Made by a program: the position numbers and the translations under genes
Shown here: positions 24,013 through 33,414 of the stretch, in pieces
How the letters are laid out: every line of letters starts with the position of its first letter
How positions within the stretch are numbered: the first letter of the stretch is position 1
Assembly: GCF_000819765.1 (NCBI RefSeq)
Contig: NZ_CDBT01000004.1
Location: 10,403 to 71,188 of the forward strand
Direction: 5' to 3'
From: Aeromonas bivalvium
GTDB taxonomy: Bacteria > Pseudomonadota > Gammaproteobacteria > Enterobacterales > Aeromonadaceae
Length of the DNA: 60,786 nt
Notes under the pieces: generated by a model
Told to the model about the DNA's origin: nothing
The model's input: the letters and a program-made list of their open reading frames with translations, nothing else
Database searches by the model: none

Positions 24013-26787
24013 TCAGCCATCGAAGGGCTGAGCGGTGAGGCGAAATGCCCCTGTGTCGTCGATGATCTGCCCTGTGATCCGCTCGTCGTGCTCATGGCCC
24101 TGGCCATAGCTGCAGAGGATGAGCCTGTCCGAGGTGCGGGATCTCAGTTGGGTGACGAAGCGCACCAGATCGGCGCGATTGAGCCTGCCCACCTCCTCGC
24201 AGACCCTTTCTCGCTGATCAAAGCCCAGATCCTTGTTGCCTATGCTGACCCAGAGCCGCTGACCGCGGCTGCGCAGGTTGGCATCCCGCTCGCTGAGCTG
24301 GGCCTGAAGCCCCGCCTTGCTCTCCTGCCATTGCTGCTCGCTGAACTCGAGCATGGCCAGGGGGAAGAGATCGATGAACTCCTCCACCGCATCGAGCAGC
24401 ACCTGGGGCCCCGCCACCGGCGATTGGATATAGAAGATGAGGCCGGGATGGCGATTGAGGGGCAGGTTGCCGGCTCCCACCACATAGCCGAGCTGCTGAC
24501 GGGTGCGCAACTCGTGGAAGAAGGTGGAAGACATGATGTGGTTGGCCAGGGTGAAGCAGGCGAGATCCCGCGCCCGGGTGGTGCGGGACTGGTAGTAGAC
24601 CAGCAGCGCCGAGTCTTCGTGCTCGCACCCGTGCTGGCGAATGAGGGTGCCTCTGTCCTGGATGGAGAGCAGGGGGCGGCGGGTCTCGCTGCCCGGCTGG
24701 CTGTAGGGCGCGAGATGGCGCTCGAGCAGGGCGGCCAGGGCCAGGGCTTCGCTCTCCTGCCAGTCGCCGTGCACCAGGGTCTCCACGTGCACCTCCCTGA
24801 ACAGCTGGGCGACGAAGGCCGGCATCTCGCCAATCTCGACGCCGCGCAGATGGCGCAGCAACTGCTCGAAGGGCGGGTTGTTGGGTTGCAGCAGGCTGGT
24901 GAGCTGGTTGAACAGCTGGTTGATGGGGCGGGTCTTGGCCTGGTTCTCCCAGTTGCGAACAAGCTGCTGCTTGATGGCCGCGAAGCGGGCCGGATCCGGA
25001 TAGCCCAGGGTGCGATTGCCAAGGATCATGTCCAGCAGCAGGGCCTGCTTGTCGGAGAAGCCGCTCAGGGTGATGGTAAAGCCCCCCTGGTGGGCATACA
25101 TCTGATAGCCGAGGCCGGCGAGCTCGGCCGGGTAGGTGAGGGCGTTGAGGTGATCGCTCAGCAGCTCCACCGCGAGCCGGGCCATGGCGATGTGGCGCGG
25201 ACTCTTGACCGCGTGCTCGCTGTCGATGGCGATGTAGAGGTTGCCCTTGGGGACCTTGAACTGGTGTTCATGAAGGTGCCAGAGCCGAAAGCCGGGCCTG
25301 TCTATCAGGCAGGCGGGCTGGTCGGCGGCGATCGCGGGTGTCCTGGGTTCCAGGCGACCGGCGATGAAGGGGTTGGGCTCGGGCAGGGCCAGGGCGCTAT
25401 CGGGCTCGCACTGTTGCCAGCGGATCTTGCTGGCCTCCGGGATGGTGCTCACCTTGTAGGGGGTCTGATACCAGCGGGCGAGGCGATCCGTGACAAGCCC
25501 GGGGGCCACCAGGGTGACCCTCAGGTTGTGGGGGATCAGCTTGGCGAGCAGGCGTGCGATCAGGGGCTCGTCATACTCGCGCATCATGTAGTCGCCGTAG
25601 AGCAGATCCTCCGGGCGATAGAGGAAGAGGTTGAGCACCAGGCCCGCCACCGTGTCCTGGGCCTTGCCCCGCTCCTGGAAGCGAAACGCCGACTCGAGCA
25701 CCTGTTGTTTCTCCACGTAGCGCCAGGGGGCGAGCCCCTGGCGCTGGATCAGCTTGAGATAGCCAAACAGCAGGCCGATGATCTCGTCCACATGATCGAC
25801 CCCTGCCGGGGTCAGGCCGAAGTTGATGCCAAAATCCTTGAAGTTGCTGCCGCTCACGCCCCCACCGGCTGCCAGCTGATTGACCCATCCTTTCTCCTTG
25901 AGCAGGGAGAGCAGGCTGCCATTGCCCTCATAGCCGATGAGGTGGCTGAGGAAGGTGAGGGGTTTTCGATCGTAATAGGCATCGACCGGCGGCAGCGGGA
26001 AGGTCAGGCTCAGTCGGCGGCTCTCCTTGACAGGTACCAGATCGATGCGCAGCCCCAAATCCTCCTGCCGGTAGAGGGGCTCCGTCAGGGCGGGCTCCCC
26101 CAGCTTGCGATCGACGATGGGGCCGAAGAAGTGTTCACACCAGGTTAATTGGGTCGCAATAGACTCGGGCGACAGCATCACCAACGCCATGCGATCCGCG
26201 CTGTAGTGGCGCTCGTAGAAAGCAACAAGGTCGCCATGCAGGCTGCGTCCCGGCAGATCCGCCAGGGTATCGAGATTGCCGACCGAGAACTTGGTGAAGG
26301 GGTGGGCCGGGTTGACCGTCTCCTTGTGCACCTGATAGCTGCGGCGCACGTCGTCCATCAGCTTGAGGCGATATTCGGAATCGACCGCGTTGCGCTCCTT
26401 GTCGACCCATTCGGGCGCCAGGGTCGGGCAGATGAAGAACTGGGCGAACCGGGCCAGCCCCTGCTCGAAGTAGGCATTGTCGATATCGAAGAAGAAGTTG
26501 GTGAACTCGGTACCTGTCCAGGCGTTGTTGCTGCCGCCGTGACGATTCATGAACTGCTGGTACTCACCGGGTTTGGGGAAGGTCCGGGTACCGAGAAACA
26601 GCATATGCTCGAGGAAGTGGGCCATGCCCTGGCGATCGGCGGGATCGTCGAAATGGCCGGTATTGACCGCCAGGGAGGCCGCCGATTTGTCGGTCTCAGG
26701 GTCGCAAATGAGGAGCACCTTGAGCCGGTTGGCCAGCGTGAGGTAGTGATACTGCCTGTGGTCATTCGGGCTGGCATAGGGGCTCAT
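24013..26787 (-). CDS. Insulinase-family zinc peptidase (protease III-like)
   Basis: 924 residues. M16 metallopeptidase: inverted zinc motif HFLEH at 57-61 with the third ligand at Glu138, 77 residues later as expected. The C-terminal half has the RTRQQLGYVVGAG segment with the substrate-binding R/Y residues of the inactive M16 domain. Length and arrangement match protease III (pitrilysin, PtrA, ~960) but there is no signal peptide, so the enzyme is likely cytoplasmic rather than periplasmic. It degrades short peptides. Divergent from sixA, 169 bases away. The start ATG lacks a clear Shine-Dalgarno. Confidence 0.9.
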   Translation of the reverse strand: MSPYASPNDHRQYHYLTLANRLKVLLICDPETDKSAASLAVNTGHFDDPADRQGMAHFLEHMLFLGTRTFPKPGEYQQFMNRHGGSNNAWTGTEFTNFFFDIDNAYFEQGLARFAQFFICPTLAPEWVDKERNAVDSEYRLKLMDDVRRSYQVHKETVNPAHPFTKFSVGNLDTLADLPGRSLHGDLVAFYERHYSADRMALVMLSPESIATQLTWCEHFFGPIVDRKLGEPALTEPLYRQEDLGLRIDLVPVKESRRLSLTFPLPPVDAYYDRKPLTFLSHLIGYEGNGSLLSLLKEKGWVNQLAAGGGVSGSNFKDFGINFGLTPAGVDHVDEIIGLLFGYLKLIQRQGLAPWRYVEKQQVLESAFRFQERGKAQDTVAGLVLNLFLYRPEDLLYGDYMMREYDEPLIARLLAKLIPHNLRVTLVAPGLVTDRLARWYQTPYKVSTIPEASKIRWQQCEPDSALALPEPNPFIAGRLEPRTPAIAADQPACLIDRPGFRLWHLHEHQFKVPKGNLYIAIDSEHAVKSPRHIAMARLAVELLSDHLNALTYPAELAGLGYQMYAHQGGFTITLSGFSDKQALLLDMILGNRTLGYPDPARFAAIKQQLVRNWENQAKTRPINQLFNQLTSLLQPNNPPFEQLLRHLRGVEIGEMPAFVAQLFREVHVETLVHGDWQESEALALAALLERHLAPYSQPGSETRRPLLSIQDRGTLIRQHGCEHEDSALLVYYQSRTTRARDLACFTLANHIMSSTFFHELRTRQQLGYVVGAGNLPLNRHPGLIFYIQSPVAGPQVLLDAVEEFIDLFPLAMLEFSEQQWQESKAGLQAQLSERDANLRSRGQRLWVSIGNKDLGFDQRERVCEEVGRLNRADLVRFVTQLRSRTSDRLILCSYGQGHEHDERITGQIIDDTGAFRLTAQPFDG

Positions 26788-26955
26788 AGGCGTTGACTCA
26801 TGTTGGATTTATTTGAATTTAAAGATGATTATCGACCTCGGTTCCCGGTTGGGCAAACCCTTTTCTGAGAGGTCGCGCAATTGTTTCCCCGTGCGGGTCA
26901 AGGTAAGATCGCCCCGCCGTCAACGTCCAAACAGGCCCGACAGGGTGAGGTGGGA

Positions 26956-27435
26956 ATGAAGATTTACATCATGCGTCATGGCCAGGCTGGCATGAATGCG
27001 AAAACCGATGAACAGCGTCCCTTGACTGAACAGGGGGTGGCAGAATCGCTGCACATGGCGCGTTGGCTCGCCCCCCAGTTGGACAATGGCCTGGGATTGG
27101 TGATCCACAGCAACTATCTGCGGGCGCGTCAGACCTGGCAGGGGATAAGCCAGGTGTTGCCGACCCCGAGCCGGGTCGAGGAGAGTGCGGAGATCACCCC
27201 TTACGGCGATCCGGCCCTGGTGGCCAGTTATCTCACCGCCCTGGCCGACCAGCACGACAGCATCCTCATGGTCAGCCACCTGCCCCTGGTGGGCTATCTG
27301 GTGCAGATGCTGAGCCCGGCGGCCGGTGCCCCCATGTTCGCCACCTCGGGTCTGGCCTGCATCGAGTGGCAGCAGGGTAAAGGCAACTTGCTCTGGCTGA
27401 CTGGACCTCATACAATACCCATCGAAACAATTTGA
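26956..27435 (+). CDS. sixA: Phosphohistidine phosphatase SixA
   Basis: 159 residues. Histidine-phosphatase superfamily: IMRHGQAG at 4-11 supplies the catalytic His (RHG), ISQ/TPYGD in the middle, and VSHLPLVGYLVQML holds the second catalytic His. SixA dephosphorylates His-phosphorylated phosphotransfer proteins (ArcB HPt; in E. coli also the nitrogen PTS protein NPr). The frame opens at 26881, but ATG 26956 follows GAGGTGGGA and begins exactly where relatives begin. Confidence 0.93.
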   Translation: MKIYIMRHGQAGMNAKTDEQRPLTEQGVAESLHMARWLAPQLDNGLGLVIHSNYLRARQTWQGISQVLPTPSRVEESAEITPYGDPALVASYLTALADQHDSILMVSHLPLVGYLVQMLSPAAGAPMFATSGLACIEWQQGKGNLLWLTGPHTIPIETI

Positions 27436-27551
27436 TAACATTCAGCTTTTTTAATGTTTGACCTTGTTGTTCATGGATGAATATCCAGTTTTCAGGGAAC
27501 CGTTTCGCAGAAACTGCTGTCATACGGGGACAATGGCAAGAGGTTACAACG

Positions 27552-27758
27552 ATGAGAGTATTTAAAAAATACCTGCCGCTGATGGTGGCAAAGCACGTCA
27601 AAACCTTCTTCAAGGGGCGCATTTATATCCATGGCCGTGGCCGCTTCGACTTTCAGTCCGGGCTGCTGCTGATGCCGAACCAGGCCGATCTGCCGCACCG
27701 CCAGACGGTGCTCGAGGTCAACGCCCTGATAGGTCGCCTGCACATGGATGCGGCGTAA
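27552..27758 (+). CDS. ytfK: YtfK-like protein (DUF1107)
   Basis: 68 residues, the same length as E. coli YtfK, with matching pattern: MRVFKKYLPLMVAKHVKTFF, then KGRIYI, a central FDFQSGLLLMP, and a final EVNALIGRL. YtfK in E. coli promotes ppGpp accumulation through SpoT during phosphate and fatty-acid starvation; the same role here is inferred. ATG 27552 has AAGAGG eight bases upstream; the longer in-frame start at 27477 has none. Followed by a terminator. Confidence 0.88.
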   Translation: MRVFKKYLPLMVAKHVKTFFKGRIYIHGRGRFDFQSGLLLMPNQADLPHRQTVLEVNALIGRLHMDAA

Positions 27759-27792
27759 CGACGCCCCCCGCGTTGCCGCCATGCCGTGCCCC

Positions 27793-27820
27793 AGACCCTC
27801 TTCGGAGGGTCTGATTGTTT
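27793..27820 (+). terminator. ytfK terminator
   Basis: AGACCCTC / GAGGGTCT stem with a TTCG loop, then GATTGTTT. Confidence 0.75.
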
Positions 27821-27897
27821 CGCCCCCGGGATATGGTCCTTGCACCCGGTACCTGGCCTCCTGCAATGAGCGCCTATTGCTGCGGATCCCATCCATC

Positions 27898-28134
27898 ATG
27901 CCTCCATTGGCAACGCTCTTCCCCTTCTCCTGCATGGCCATCTGGACCGGCGATGACATCGTCAGCAAGCTCGCGCTGGGGCTGCGCTCACCGACGGCCA
28001 TGGCGTGGTCATGCTGGCTGGTGGCCGTCCTCATCCTGACGTCATTTCTTGCCAGGCGACCTGACGGCCAGCTCGCCCAGTCGATGTCAGATCCACCCTC
28101 AGTCGCAAGGGGACGCCCGCCTTCTCGTCCATAG
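27898..28134 (+). pseudogene. Decayed N-terminal fragment of an EamA/DMT transporter
   Basis: The frame reads LFPFSCMAIWTGDD, IVSKLALGL, SPTAMAWSCWLVAVLILTSF, LARRP. This follows the first two helices of EamA transporters (A-x-x-W-x-x-N-x-I-V-S-K-L-A ... P-x-x-x-x-F-x-R-W-L-L-A) with key positions altered (Asn to Asp, FYRW to WSCW). It then runs into non-homologous sequence and stops. Only about one fifth of a transporter is left, so it is taken as a relic. It is not the same sequence as the intact EamA gene at 5768-6676. The 139-bp stretch before it contains only the ytfK terminator. Confidence 0.45.
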
Positions 28135-28138
28135 GAAA

Positions 28139-28160
28139 ACGGCCCCGCAATGGGGCCGTC
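28139..28160. terminator. Terminator at the end of the oppA-like gene
   Basis: ACGGCCCC / GGGGCCGT stem with a GCAAT loop; AAAA on its left gives a T-tract for - strand transcription from the binding-protein gene. Confidence 0.75.
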
Positions 28161-28186
28161 TGCTATCAGGATCCGCCGTCGGGGCC

Positions 28187-29803
28187 TTACTGGGCGATCA
28201 GGTACATGTCCTTGGAATAGACCAGATCCTGGGGGTTGTGGTAGGGGTAGCCCTTCACGAAGGGCTTGAGCAGTCGGGACTTCACGTAGAAGTAAACGGG
28301 AGCGATGGGGGCTTCCTGATCGAGGATCTGCTCTGCCGCCTGATAAAGCTGGTTGCGCTCGGCCGGGCTCTGGGCATCGTGGGCCTTGGCGAGCAGGGCG
28401 TCATACTCCTTGTTGACCCACTTGCCACTGTTGGCCGAGCTGCTGGAGGTCATGATGTCGAGGAAGGTGGAGGCGTCGTTGTAGTCGCCGTTCCAGGAGT
28501 AGCGGCTCACCCCGAAGTCTCCCTCGTTGAGGGCGGAGACCATGGTCTTCCACTCCATGTTGTTGAGCTCGGATTTCACCCCCAGGTTGTGCTTCCACAT
28601 GGAGGAGATGGCGAGCGCTATCTTCTTGTGGCCTTCGTTGGTGTTGTAGAGGATATCCACGCTCAGGGGCTTGTCCGGGCCATAACCGGCCTCGGCCAGC
28701 AGCGCCTTGGCCTCCTGGATACGTTGCTCCTTGCTCATCAGCTGGCTGCGGGAGGGCTTGAGCTCGAAGCCATCGACGATGGGCGGCGTGAAGCTGTAGG
28801 CCGAGATCTGCCCCTGGCCCAGGATCTTGCCTGTGATGGTGTCGCGGTCGATGGCCAGAGAGAGCGCCTTGCGCACCCTGGGGTCGTCAAAGGGTTTGCG
28901 CTGGGTGTTGAACACATAGTAATAGCTGGCCAGCAGCGGCACGTTGAGCAGTTCGTCCGGCGCCGATTTCTTCAGGACGGCGTATTGCTCCAGGGGATAG
29001 CTGGTGTAGTGCAGGCTGCCGGCCCGATAGCGATTGTAGGCGGCGGTGTCGGCCACTATCTCCAGATAGAGCACCTTGTTGATCACCGTATTGGCATTGT
29101 CCCAGTAATGGGGGTTGCGTTCGGCCACCAGACGCTCGTTGGGGGTCCACTCCTTGAGCACATAGGCACCATTCGAAACGATATTGCCCGGTTTGACCCA
29201 CTCCTGGCCAAACTTGGCGATGGTTGCCCGTGGCGCCGGGAAAGTGGTGTAGTGGGAGAGGGTCTTGAGGAAGAAGGGGACGGGGGCCTTGAGGCGGATC
29301 TGCAGGGTATGGTCATCGAGGGCCTTGATGCCGAGGGTATCCGGACTTGCCTTGCCCGCCAGCACCTCGCTGGCACCGGTGACCCCGGTCAGCTCGATGA
29401 ACCAGGCATAGTTCGATGCGGTCTTGGGATCTGCCGCCCGCTGCCAGCCATAGACATAATCTGCCGCCGTCACCGGCTCGCCGTTGGACCACCTGGCGTC
29501 GGGCCTGAGGGTGAAGGTGTAGAGGGTGCCGCTGGCATCCACTTCATAACCGATAGCGCCGGCCGGCTGCAGCTTGCCATTGCCGTCCACGGTATAGAGG
29601 CCCTCGAACAGATCGTTCACTATCTCGCTGCCTGAACTCTCCTCCACCAGCTGGGGGTCGATGGAGGCGGGCTCTGCTCCTATGTTGCGAATAAAGGTCT
29701 GCTGGTCGGCGGGGAGCAATGTGGTGCCGGGTGGTACCTGTGCTGCCAGGGCGGGCAGCGCGAACAGGGCCAGCACGGCCCCGGCGATGAGGGTCTTCTT
29801 CAT
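28187..29803 (-). CDS. Oligopeptide ABC transporter substrate-binding protein (OppA/MppA type), orphan
   Basis: 538 residues. Signal peptide MKKTLIAGAVLALFALPALA with cleavage after residue 20. SBP family 5 fold: IGAEPASIDPQLVEE, SGSEIVNDLFEGLY, FTLRPDARWSNGEPVTAADYVYGWQRAADP and ALSLAIDRDTI are the conserved OppA blocks. It is periplasmic and binds peptides; MppA-like proteins bind murein tripeptide. No permease or ATPase genes are adjacent, so it must use a transporter encoded elsewhere, as MppA does with Opp. AAGGATATTCA precedes the ATG. Confidence 0.9.
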   Translation of the reverse strand: MKKTLIAGAVLALFALPALAAQVPPGTTLLPADQQTFIRNIGAEPASIDPQLVEESSGSEIVNDLFEGLYTVDGNGKLQPAGAIGYEVDASGTLYTFTLRPDARWSNGEPVTAADYVYGWQRAADPKTASNYAWFIELTGVTGASEVLAGKASPDTLGIKALDDHTLQIRLKAPVPFFLKTLSHYTTFPAPRATIAKFGQEWVKPGNIVSNGAYVLKEWTPNERLVAERNPHYWDNANTVINKVLYLEIVADTAAYNRYRAGSLHYTSYPLEQYAVLKKSAPDELLNVPLLASYYYVFNTQRKPFDDPRVRKALSLAIDRDTITGKILGQGQISAYSFTPPIVDGFELKPSRSQLMSKEQRIQEAKALLAEAGYGPDKPLSVDILYNTNEGHKKIALAISSMWKHNLGVKSELNNMEWKTMVSALNEGDFGVSRYSWNGDYNDASTFLDIMTSSSSANSGKWVNKEYDALLAKAHDAQSPAERNQLYQAAEQILDQEAPIAPVYFYVKSRLLKPFVKGYPYHNPQDLVYSKDMYLIAQ

Positions 29804-30178
29804 TGAATATCCTTATGTTTTTGTATGCTTCCAAAGCGATCCCAGTGTGCTGTATCCGCAAGGAAAGCTCAAGCGCGAGTCCGGCTCCCCCAAGGGACGG
29901 GCATCGTCAGGGAGGGGCGCAGGAGGAGGGGAGAGCGGCCTCTGGCGGCTTATCGAAGCGAATTAACTTCTCGAAAGCCCGGGGTGATCTCGGCACATCA
30001 AGCGCGAAATGGCCAGTGATGTGACTTTTTTGAACAGAAATTCAATGAGTTAATTCGCTGCAAAAACAAATTTTCAACGTTACATTGGGTTACATAACAA
30101 CGATGCCGGGTCCGGCACTTTTTTTGTGCCGCCCTGCAAACGTTTTCAACGCCAACGGAAACGCTCAAAGGAAACACC
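29804..30178. other. 375-bp divergent control region of the oppA-like gene and fbp
   Basis: No gene seen. It contains AT-rich stretches suitable for promoters (30020-30100), a CGGCAC...GTGCCG hairpin with a T-rich loop at about 30113-30131, and GCAAACGTTTTC at 30136-30147. The latter is the core of PurR/LacI-family operators but lacks the outer bases of the PurR consensus. Confidence 0.4.
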
Positions 30179-31207
30179 ATGAAGAACATGATCACCCTGG
30201 GTGAGTACATCGTCAAAAAACAGGCGGACTATCCGACCGCAACCGGCGAACTCAGCTCCTTGCTCAGCTCCATTCGCCTCGCTGCCAAGGTGGTCAACCG
30301 GGAGATCAACAAGGCCGGACTGGCCGACATCATGGGATCGGTGGGCTCCTCGAATGTGCAGGGTGAAGAGCAGCAGAAGCTGGATGTCTACGCCAACGAG
30401 CGCTTCAAGGCGGCCCTGGAGGCCAGGGGCGAGGTGTGCGGCATGGCCTCCGAGGAGGAGGAGGACTTCGTCGCCTTCGATTCGGCGCTCTCGGCTCACT
30501 CCAAGTATGTGGTGCTGATAGATCCCCTAGATGGCTCCTCCAACATCGATGTCAACGTCTCGGTCGGCACCATCTTCTCCATCTATCGCCGGGTCAGCGA
30601 GCCGGGCTCGCCGGTGCGCCTGGATGACTTCCTGCAGCCGGGCCATCGTCAGGTTGCCGCCGGCTACGTGGTTTATGGCTCCTCCACCATGCTGGTGTAC
30701 ACCACTGGCTTTGGGGTCAACGGTTTCACCTATGACCCTTCCATCGGCTGCTTCTGCCTCTCTCACGAGAACATCCGCATCCCGGAGGAGGGGAAGATCT
30801 ACTCCATCAACGAGGGCAACTACATCAAGTTCCCGGACGGGGTGAAGAAATACCTGAAATATTGCCAGGAGCGGGATGAGGCGACCCACAGACCCTATAC
30901 CTCCCGCTATATCGGTTCCCTGGTATCGGATTTTCACCGCAACCTGCTCAAGGGCGGCATCTATATCTATCCGTCCGGCACCAACTCCCCGAACGGCAAG
31001 CTGCGCCTGCTCTATGAGTGCAATCCCATGGCATTCCTGGTGGAGCAGGCGGGGGGCAAGGCCTCTGACGGTTTCCGTCGCATCATGGACATACAACCGA
31101 CCGCCCTGCATCAGCGCACCCCTTACTTCGTGGGCTCAACCCGGATGGTGGAGCGGGCCGAGGGCTTCATGCGCGAGTTTTCCGCCCATGAAGAGGTGAA
31201 GGAGTAA
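30179..31207 (+). CDS. fbp: Fructose-1,6-bisphosphatase class 1
   Basis: 342 residues. It hydrolyses fructose 1,6-bisphosphate in gluconeogenesis. Metal and substrate site [10 protein letters not shown] (about 115-124), ASEEEE (about 90-95), the [22 protein letters not shown] block and [19 protein letters not shown] are all intact. Length is slightly above E. coli Fbp (332). AAAGGAAACACC before the ATG is a good Shine-Dalgarno. Single gene with its own terminator. Confidence 0.96.
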   Translation: MKNMITLGEYIVKKQADYPTATGELSSLLSSIRLAAKVVNREINKAGLADIMGSVGSSNVQGEEQQKLDVYANERFKAALEARGEVCGMASEEEEDFVAFDSALSAHSKYVVLIDPLDGSSNIDVNVSVGTIFSIYRRVSEPGSPVRLDDFLQPGHRQVAAGYVVYGSSTMLVYTTGFGVNGFTYDPSIGCFCLSHENIRIPEEGKIYSINEGNYIKFPDGVKKYLKYCQERDEATHRPYTSRYIGSLVSDFHRNLLKGGIYIYPSGTNSPNGKLRLLYECNPMAFLVEQAGGKASDGFRRIMDIQPTALHQRTPYFVGSTRMVERAEGFMREFSAHEEVKE

Positions 31208-31233
31208 GAGTCCGATCCCTTACGACAAAAAGC

Positions 31234-31259
31234 AAAAAGGCCGCACAAGCGGCCTTTTT
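31234..31259. terminator. Bidirectional terminator between fbp and the lipoprotein gene
   Basis: AAAAAGGCCGC / GCGGCCTTTTT stem with an ACAA loop. Confidence 0.9.
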
Positions 31260-31274
31260 CCATGCACTCACGGC

Positions 31275-31598
31275 TCATTTGGCCGCTTGTTTGCTCACCA
31301 GTTCCAGCAGTTCGTAGCGAATGCTGGGGGCGTCTGCGGGGGGATTTTCCACCGGATGCTTGGCAATCTTCAACTCGTACAGGTAACCAGGTTCGAAGGT
31401 AAAGCCTTGAATTTGGCTGTAAAACAACGTCCAGTCCTGATCCTTGCTCTCCTTGACCTCCATGCACTGCATGGGGCCTACACCTGTGCAGGGCACCAGC
31501 TGGGTGTTGATGAAGAGGGTGTCGCCCTTAGGAGCGGGGGCCGGTTGACAGCCAGCGAGCACCAGGGCGGCAGCGGCAAGGGGTAATTTCATGGGCAT
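31275..31598 (-). CDS. Small lipoprotein, DUF4377-like
   Basis: 107 residues. Lipobox LVLAGC near residues 12-17 marks a lipoprotein; the mature part has NTQLVPCTGVGPMQCMEVKE, then WTLFYSQIQGFTFEPGYLYEL, the pattern of DUF4377, a domain often found with META/HslJ domains. Two Cys in the first strand are conserved in that domain. Function unknown; an outer-membrane location is likely since position +2 is Gln. ATG 31598 and 31592 are both possible; the first is closer to GAGG. Terminators are shared with fbp. Confidence 0.72.
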   Translation of the reverse strand: MPMKLPLAAAALVLAGCQPAPAPKGDTLFINTQLVPCTGVGPMQCMEVKESKDQDWTLFYSQIQGFTFEPGYLYELKIAKHPVENPPADAPSIRYELLELVSKQAAK

Positions 31599-31692
31599 GG
31601 GCCTCGTTGATGAATTCAAGCGAGGATTAAAACGCGAAAGAAAAAGGCGGTCAATGACCGCCTTCTTGATCACTGTCTCGGCAACGGGCCGA

Positions 31693-32979
31693 TCAGCGCT
31701 GTTCGAGCGGGGTGAACTCGCGCTCCGACGCGCCGACATAGAGTTGACGCGGGCGACCTATCTTCTGATCGGGATCGGACAGCATCTCGTTCCAGTGGGC
31801 AATCCAGCCGATGGTACGGGACATGGCGAAGATCACGGTGAACATGGAGACGGGGATGCCGATGGCCTTCATGATGATGCCGGAGTAGAAGTCCACGTTC
31901 GGGTAGAGTTTCTTCTCGATGAAGTAGGCATCGGACAGCGCGATGCGCTCCAGCTCCATGGCGACGGCCAGCAGCGGATCCTTGATCTGCAGCTCTTCGA
32001 GCACCTCGTGGCAGGTCTGACGCATGACCTGGGCACGGGGATCGTGGTTCTTGTAGACCCGGTGACCGAAGCCCATCAGGCGGAAGGGGTCGTTCTTGTC
32101 CTTGGCCTTCTCGATGAACTCGGGGATGCGATCCACAGACCCAATCTCCTCGAGCATCTTGAGGCAGGCTTCGTTGGCACCGCCGTGAGCCGGTCCCCAC
32201 AGGGAGGCGATCCCGGCGGAGATACAGGCAAACGGGTTGGCACCGGAGGAGCCCGCCAGACGCACGGTGGAGGTAGAGGCGTTCTGCTCGTGATCCGCGT
32301 GCAGGGTGAAGATGCGATCCATGGCCCGCTCGACGATGGGATTGACCTTGTACTCCTCGGTCGGTACGCCAAACATCATGTGCAGGAAGTTGCCGGCATA
32401 GGAGAGGCCGTTGCGCGGATGCATGAAGGGTTGACCGACCGAGTATTTGTAACTCATGGCGGCCAGGGTCGGCATCTTGGAGAGCAGGCGGAAGGCGCAG
32501 ATCTCGCGGTGCTGCTCGTTGTTGATGTCCAGCGCATCGTGGTAGAAGGCGGACAGGGCACCGACCACACCGCACATGATGGCCATGGGGTGGGCGTCAC
32601 GGCGAAAACCGCGGAAGAAGTAGACGATCTGTTCGTGCACCATGGTATGACGCATCACCATGCGCTCGAACTCGGCGTATTGCGCCTTGGTCGGGGCTTC
32701 GCCGTACAGCAGGATGTAGCAGACTTCCAGATAGCTGGCCTGGGTCGCCAACTGGGCGATGGGGTAACCACGGTGCAGCAAGACACCCTGATCGCCATCG
32801 ATGTAAGTAATGGAGGATTTGCAAGAACCTGTGGCCATGAAGCCGGGATCGAACGTGAAGTAACCCTGAGCGCCCAGCTTTCTGACATCAATCACATCGG
32901 GTCCCAGAGTACCGGACAGGATCGGCAATTCGACCGGCTCTTTTCCGGGTAAGTGTAGGGTGGCTATTTTATCAGCCAT
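31693..32979 (-). CDS. gltA: Citrate synthase, type II
   Basis: 428 residues. It condenses acetyl-CoA and oxaloacetate. The catalytic residues are in [12 protein letters not shown] (His), [14 protein letters not shown] (His) and the following Asp region; [23 protein letters not shown] is the typical N-terminal strand block of hexameric Gram-negative enzymes that are inhibited by NADH. Start 32979 follows AAAGGAG. Divergent from sdhC across a 435-bp region with an ArcA-like repeat, as in E. coli. Confidence 0.97.
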   Translation of the reverse strand: MADKIATLHLPGKEPVELPILSGTLGPDVIDVRKLGAQGYFTFDPGFMATGSCKSSITYIDGDQGVLLHRGYPIAQLATQASYLEVCYILLYGEAPTKAQYAEFERMVMRHTMVHEQIVYFFRGFRRDAHPMAIMCGVVGALSAFYHDALDINNEQHREICAFRLLSKMPTLAAMSYKYSVGQPFMHPRNGLSYAGNFLHMMFGVPTEEYKVNPIVERAMDRIFTLHADHEQNASTSTVRLAGSSGANPFACISAGIASLWGPAHGGANEACLKMLEEIGSVDRIPEFIEKAKDKNDPFRLMGFGHRVYKNHDPRAQVMRQTCHEVLEELQIKDPLLAVAMELERIALSDAYFIEKKLYPNVDFYSGIIMKAIGIPVSMFTVIFAMSRTIGWIAHWNEMLSDPDQKIGRPRQLYVGASEREFTPLEQR

Positions 32980-33097
32980 AGCACGTCTCCTTTGCTCTTT
33001 TATAATTTGTTCCAGTCGTACTCTATTACGAGATTCATGACTCAGGCACAAGGGTTTCTCACCCTTTTCTCACCCAGGGGGGCGGCTGGAGCGCCTT

Positions 33098-33127
33098 ATT
33101 TGAACCAGAGTTCCCCACCCTTGTCAA
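33098..33127 (-). promoter_or_regulatory. gltA promoter
   Basis: On the - strand: perfect TTGACA, 18-base spacer, TCAAAT. Start predicted near 33091, giving a leader of about 110 bases. Confidence 0.55.
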
Positions 33128-33336
33128 TTTTGCTGAATGATCATTAATGACCTGTTAAACAAGATGTGAGATCTGGTTTACGGTTTTGGGTTTTCTTTGT
33201 AGCTATTTGATTGTCATTGGTTAAGGCCGCCGATATACTGCGCCTCGTGGGTGATGGCTGTCGGTGTTTGAAACGCTTTCGCAAAGCCGGATGTGATATT
33301 GAAAATGTTGTTTTTGGCTTTCCTGAGTTGTTTTGG

Positions 33337-33352
33337 TAACAAAATCCTAACA
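33337..33352 (-). promoter_or_regulatory. ArcA-like direct repeat upstream of sdhC
   Basis: On the - strand TGTTA-N6-TGTTA, two ArcA-type half sites 11 bp apart. Its position 63 bases before sdhC fits ArcA repression of sdh in low oxygen, known in enterobacteria. Confidence 0.5.
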
Positions 33353-33414
33353 AATGCCACTCCGTGCCCTCAATAGTTTGTGAAAACAATAACTAACGTG
33401 CTCAATGGAGCTGA

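Larger units (their letters stand above)
32980..33414. other. Divergent gltA-sdhC control region
   Basis: 435 bp without a gene. It holds a gltA promoter candidate (33098-33127) and an ArcA-like direct repeat nearer sdhC (33337-33352). A second AT-rich TATAAA-like element lies close to the gltA start on the - strand. I could not settle an sdhC promoter by eye. Confidence 0.6.

Noticed and set aside
24088..26148. A 686-codon + strand frame
   Set aside because: Antisense to the insulinase-type peptidase gene, whose zinc motif and length are unmistakable.
28049..29635. A 528-codon + strand frame
   Set aside because: Antisense to the oligopeptide-binding protein gene; no recognisable motif.
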